Below are positions 62,387 through 64,000 of a DNA stretch of 64,000 bases, one piece after another. The notes beneath the pieces are model-generated. The model was not told where the DNA came from, ran no database searches, and was given only the letters and a program-made list of their open reading frames with translations. A program made the translations under genes and the position numbers. This DNA is from Splendidivirga corallicola. GTDB lineage: Bacteria; Bacteroidota; Bacteroidia; Cytophagales; Cyclobacteriaceae. The stretch is from assembly GCA_030442035.1 (NCBI GenBank), contig JAUJEA010000003.1, positions 620,001 to 684,000 on the forward strand, read 5' to 3'. Numbering within the stretch: the stretch's first letter is position 1; every line of letters starts with the position of its first letter.

Positions 62387-62951
62387 TTACTCACCCCTTT
62401 CTGTCTTTTGCTTATTTACCATTTCTTCCACATCTTTCAAAAGCTGCCTGGCATCGTAAATGATGCCATCTTTAATGGTATATTTCACACCTCCAACTCT
62501 TTCGATCTTACCTGTTTCATCATTTAACCGGGGAATGCCTGTTCCGTAAAGTACCTTGAGATTTTCAACAGGGTTTTCATCAATGATAACCATGTCGGCC
62601 AATAATCCCGAATTCAATAGGTTTTCCTTTTGGTTCAAAAATGGCCTGAGCCGCATGAAGCGTCGCTCCTCGAATCACCTCAAGTGGATGGAAGCCAGCT
62701 TCCTGCAATAATTCCATCTCTTCAACATAACCAAATCCATATAAATTATAAATGAATGCGGCATCGTCACTTATGGTTACTCTTCCTCCGGCATTTTTAT
62801 AATCATTTAAAAATGACATCCGGACTTTGTAGAAATTCTTCCAAGCCATTTCATCAAAGGAAGTCCAATCAAAAAAGTAGGATCCGTGATTTACCCTGCT
62901 GGGTTTATAAAAATCCCATAAAGTTGGTGGGAATAACCAATTTGAAAAGTG
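62387..62951 (-). pseudogene. Amidohydrolase pseudogene: C-terminal third, frameshifted
   Basis: The minus strand reads, from 62951, HFSNWLFPPTLWDFYKPSRVNHG... then GGRVTISDDAAFIYNLYGFGYVEEMELLQEAGFHPLEVIRGATLHAAQAIFEPKGKPIEFG, a typical end of an imidazolonepropionase-like amidohydrolase with a metal-binding-type Asp in SDDA. At about 62601-62607 the frame changes and the similarity resumes as LLADMVIIDENPVENLKVLYGTG..., so roughly ten bases of the expected FG-x-x-x-G-LLADM link are lost. The first two thirds with the HxH metal site are missing upstream, where the DNA runs directly into the DUF2927 gene's 3' end. Not functional. Confidence 0.85.
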
Positions 62952-63009
62952 TTGCCTTGAAGTTAATGTGTATCTGAATGATACGCTTAAATAAATTACT
63001 TCCAGGACA

Positions 63010-63750
63010 TTAAATAGGAATATCTTTCACAAGTTTTCTTAAAACTGGATCAACGGCTGTTTCATTTAAACCAACTTTCATCTCTTGATGATAAAGAAGT
63101 CGTATCAGATCTTTATCAATTTCTGCATATTCATTAGTTCGGGTCCAGGATTGTTGAAAAATGCTATCCGAAAATCGGTTAGAGTCTCTTGCCAGTCCCA
63201 GGGATTGTGTAAGCTCTTCCCTAAGCAAATGTTTTTGTTCTGTGAGATCAGCTCTGACAATATCAACATACATTCTTCCTCGATTTAACTGCTGATTGGA
63301 ATTCCAGTAAACATTAAATAATCCCCAATTACTCTCGGCCAGGCTAGCTGACGAAGGGAATAATTTTCCATAGTCTGTCGAAGATCCAAAGAAGATATAA
63401 TAATTGGAATTTAGAGAGTCTTGAGTAATACTCATTGTAAATCCATCTGATGCCAAATCATTAATTTCTGTAATGATAGCATTCAATTCATTCATCAGAG
63501 ATTGATTTTTTTCACCTCCTACAAAAATCTGCATATTGGTCTTCCACTTCCGGGTAATTTTGGATGCATTACCAAATTCAAAGCCCAGGGCGATCTCCTT
63601 GAAATAGGAAATCACTGTTTCCTGATGTTCCGAAAATTCCAGCTCGACAGGCTCATCTTTTGAGCAGGACAGAAAAATAAATCCCAAGAAGAGAAAAACA
63701 GGTGAAAGGCGAATCTGTTTGAAGATTTTATTTTTGAACGATTGAGACAT
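63010..63750 (-). CDS. DUF2927 lipoprotein
   Basis: 246 residues with a lipobox (LGFIFLSC, Cys29). The mature part matches DUF2927: a start of ISYFKEIALGFEFGNASKITRKWKTNMQIFVGG, a middle with DGFTMSITQDSLNSNYYIFFGSS, and the conserved end LLREELTQSLGLARDSNRFSDSIFQQSWTRTNEYAEIDKDLIRLLYHQEM. The EELTQSLGL motif replaces the HExxH of related zincin-type peptidases, so metal-dependent protease activity is doubtful. Function unknown. It is separated from the amidohydrolase remnant by 58 bp. Confidence 0.8.
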   Translation of the reverse strand: MSQSFKNKIFKQIRLSPVFLFLGFIFLSCSKDEPVELEFSEHQETVISYFKEIALGFEFGNASKITRKWKTNMQIFVGGEKNQSLMNELNAIITEINDLASDGFTMSITQDSLNSNYYIFFGSSTDYGKLFPSSASLAESNWGLFNVYWNSNQQLNRGRMYVDIVRADLTEQKHLLREELTQSLGLARDSNRFSDSIFQQSWTRTNEYAEIDKDLIRLLYHQEMKVGLNETAVDPVLRKLVKDIPI

Positions 63751-63904
63751 GCAACATTTCTGATAATTCCATCACCTCAAGTTAATGAAATTATCCGGAA
63801 AGTATTTAACACAGGCCCGACGTAAAGACTAAATTACTTTAGTGTCAGGATAGAGGAATAAAAGAGCTGCTTATAAAGAAGTTCTATTTTTTGGTAATAC
63901 CATT

Positions 63905-64000
63905 TCAATTGACCAAATCGCCACGAAGTTTTCTAAATCTTTTTCTGGCTTCGGCAACAAACAAACTTCCGGGATATTTTGTAAGGAAGTCCTGGTAAAT
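63905..64000 (-). CDS. C-terminal end of a TPR-like protein (5' partial)
   Basis: Thirty-one codons to a TGA, open to the window edge. The visible end, YQDFLTKYPGSLFVAEARKRFRKLRGDLVN, is the last helix pair of a tetratricopeptide-like or periplasmic outer-membrane assembly protein (the YPxSxxxxEA pattern is typical of TPR ends). Most of the gene lies outside the window. Confidence 0.6.
   Translation of the reverse strand: MYQDFLTKYPGSLFVAEARKRFRKLRGDLVN

Noticed and set aside
1..64000. CRISPR arrays, insertion sequences, prophage, rRNA and tRNA genes
   Set aside because: No regularly spaced repeats, transposase, integrase, phage structural genes or complete tRNA cloverleaf were found by reading.

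Overview
The window comes from a marine- or soil-type Bacteroidota, most likely order Cytophagales. The signs are: type IX secretion (T9SS) C-terminal sorting domains; DUF1800/DUF1501 pairs; many lipoproteins with a Cys lipobox; Bacteroidota-type promoters (TTTG, about 20 bp, TAnnTTTG); almost no Shine-Dalgarno sites; and moderate-to-low GC. No rRNA, tRNA, CRISPR array, intact insertion sequence or prophage was found. It looks like ordinary chromosome with a few eroded or accessory patches.

Layout. 1-5.7 kb is accessory: the end of a small XRE regulator, a broken ORF, a transglutaminase/discoidin-like lipoprotein, and a three-gene cassette (lipoprotein with a bacteriocin-like tail, 59-residue membrane protein, O-antigen-ligase-like protein with TPRs). 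5.9-20.6 kb is core: DUF547 protein, CPA2/Kef-type antiporter, glycyl-tRNA synthetase, MtfA-like peptidase, dGTPase, MMPL/RND transporter, ileS and lspA. 21.3-27.5 kb is a surface/T9SS block: DUF1800 protein, DUF1501 protein with a sorting domain, PorE-like TPR-propeller-OmpA protein, and a lipoprotein that also has a sorting-like tail. 27.6-34.5 kb is mostly minus strand: metallo-hydrolase, short-chain dehydrogenase remnant, DUF3800 protein, YpsA-like SLOG protein, terpenoid-cyclase-like toroid, nadC and DUF4783. 34.8-36.9 kb holds gpmI and a lipoprotein.

37.6-43.5 kb is a tight three-gene operon of planctomycete type (cytochrome/DUF1549/DUF1553 protein, DUF1501 protein, membrane cytochrome with LRR and chitobiase-type domains). 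43.5-47.0 kb is a minus-strand operon that may handle D-glutamate or cell-wall peptides: DUF1611 (DgcN-like), enolase-superfamily epimerase (DgcA-like) and PBP4-type carboxypeptidase. 48.4-50.8 kb holds a GMC oxidoreductase with its small Tat/lipoprotein partner. 51.2-54.2 kb holds a Spondin_N lipoprotein, an AraC regulator, a CxxC microprotein and a SnoaL-like protein. 54.3-56.7 kb is a divergent SecA paralogue ending in a membrane segment.

The right end has an alcohol dehydrogenase, a 1.3-kb gene-poor stretch with a possible small RNA, a nucleoside transporter, and a divergent truncated-haemoglobin/Crp-Fnr pair around a perfect FNR-like palindrome. It closes with an amidohydrolase pseudogene, a DUF2927 lipoprotein and the end of a TPR-like gene.

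The best candidates for something undescribed are the SecA paralogue, the planctomycete-type operon, the cassette at 2.8-5.6 kb with a terminator inside its last gene, and the Spondin_N lipoprotein. All functional claims come from reading motifs; no database search was run.
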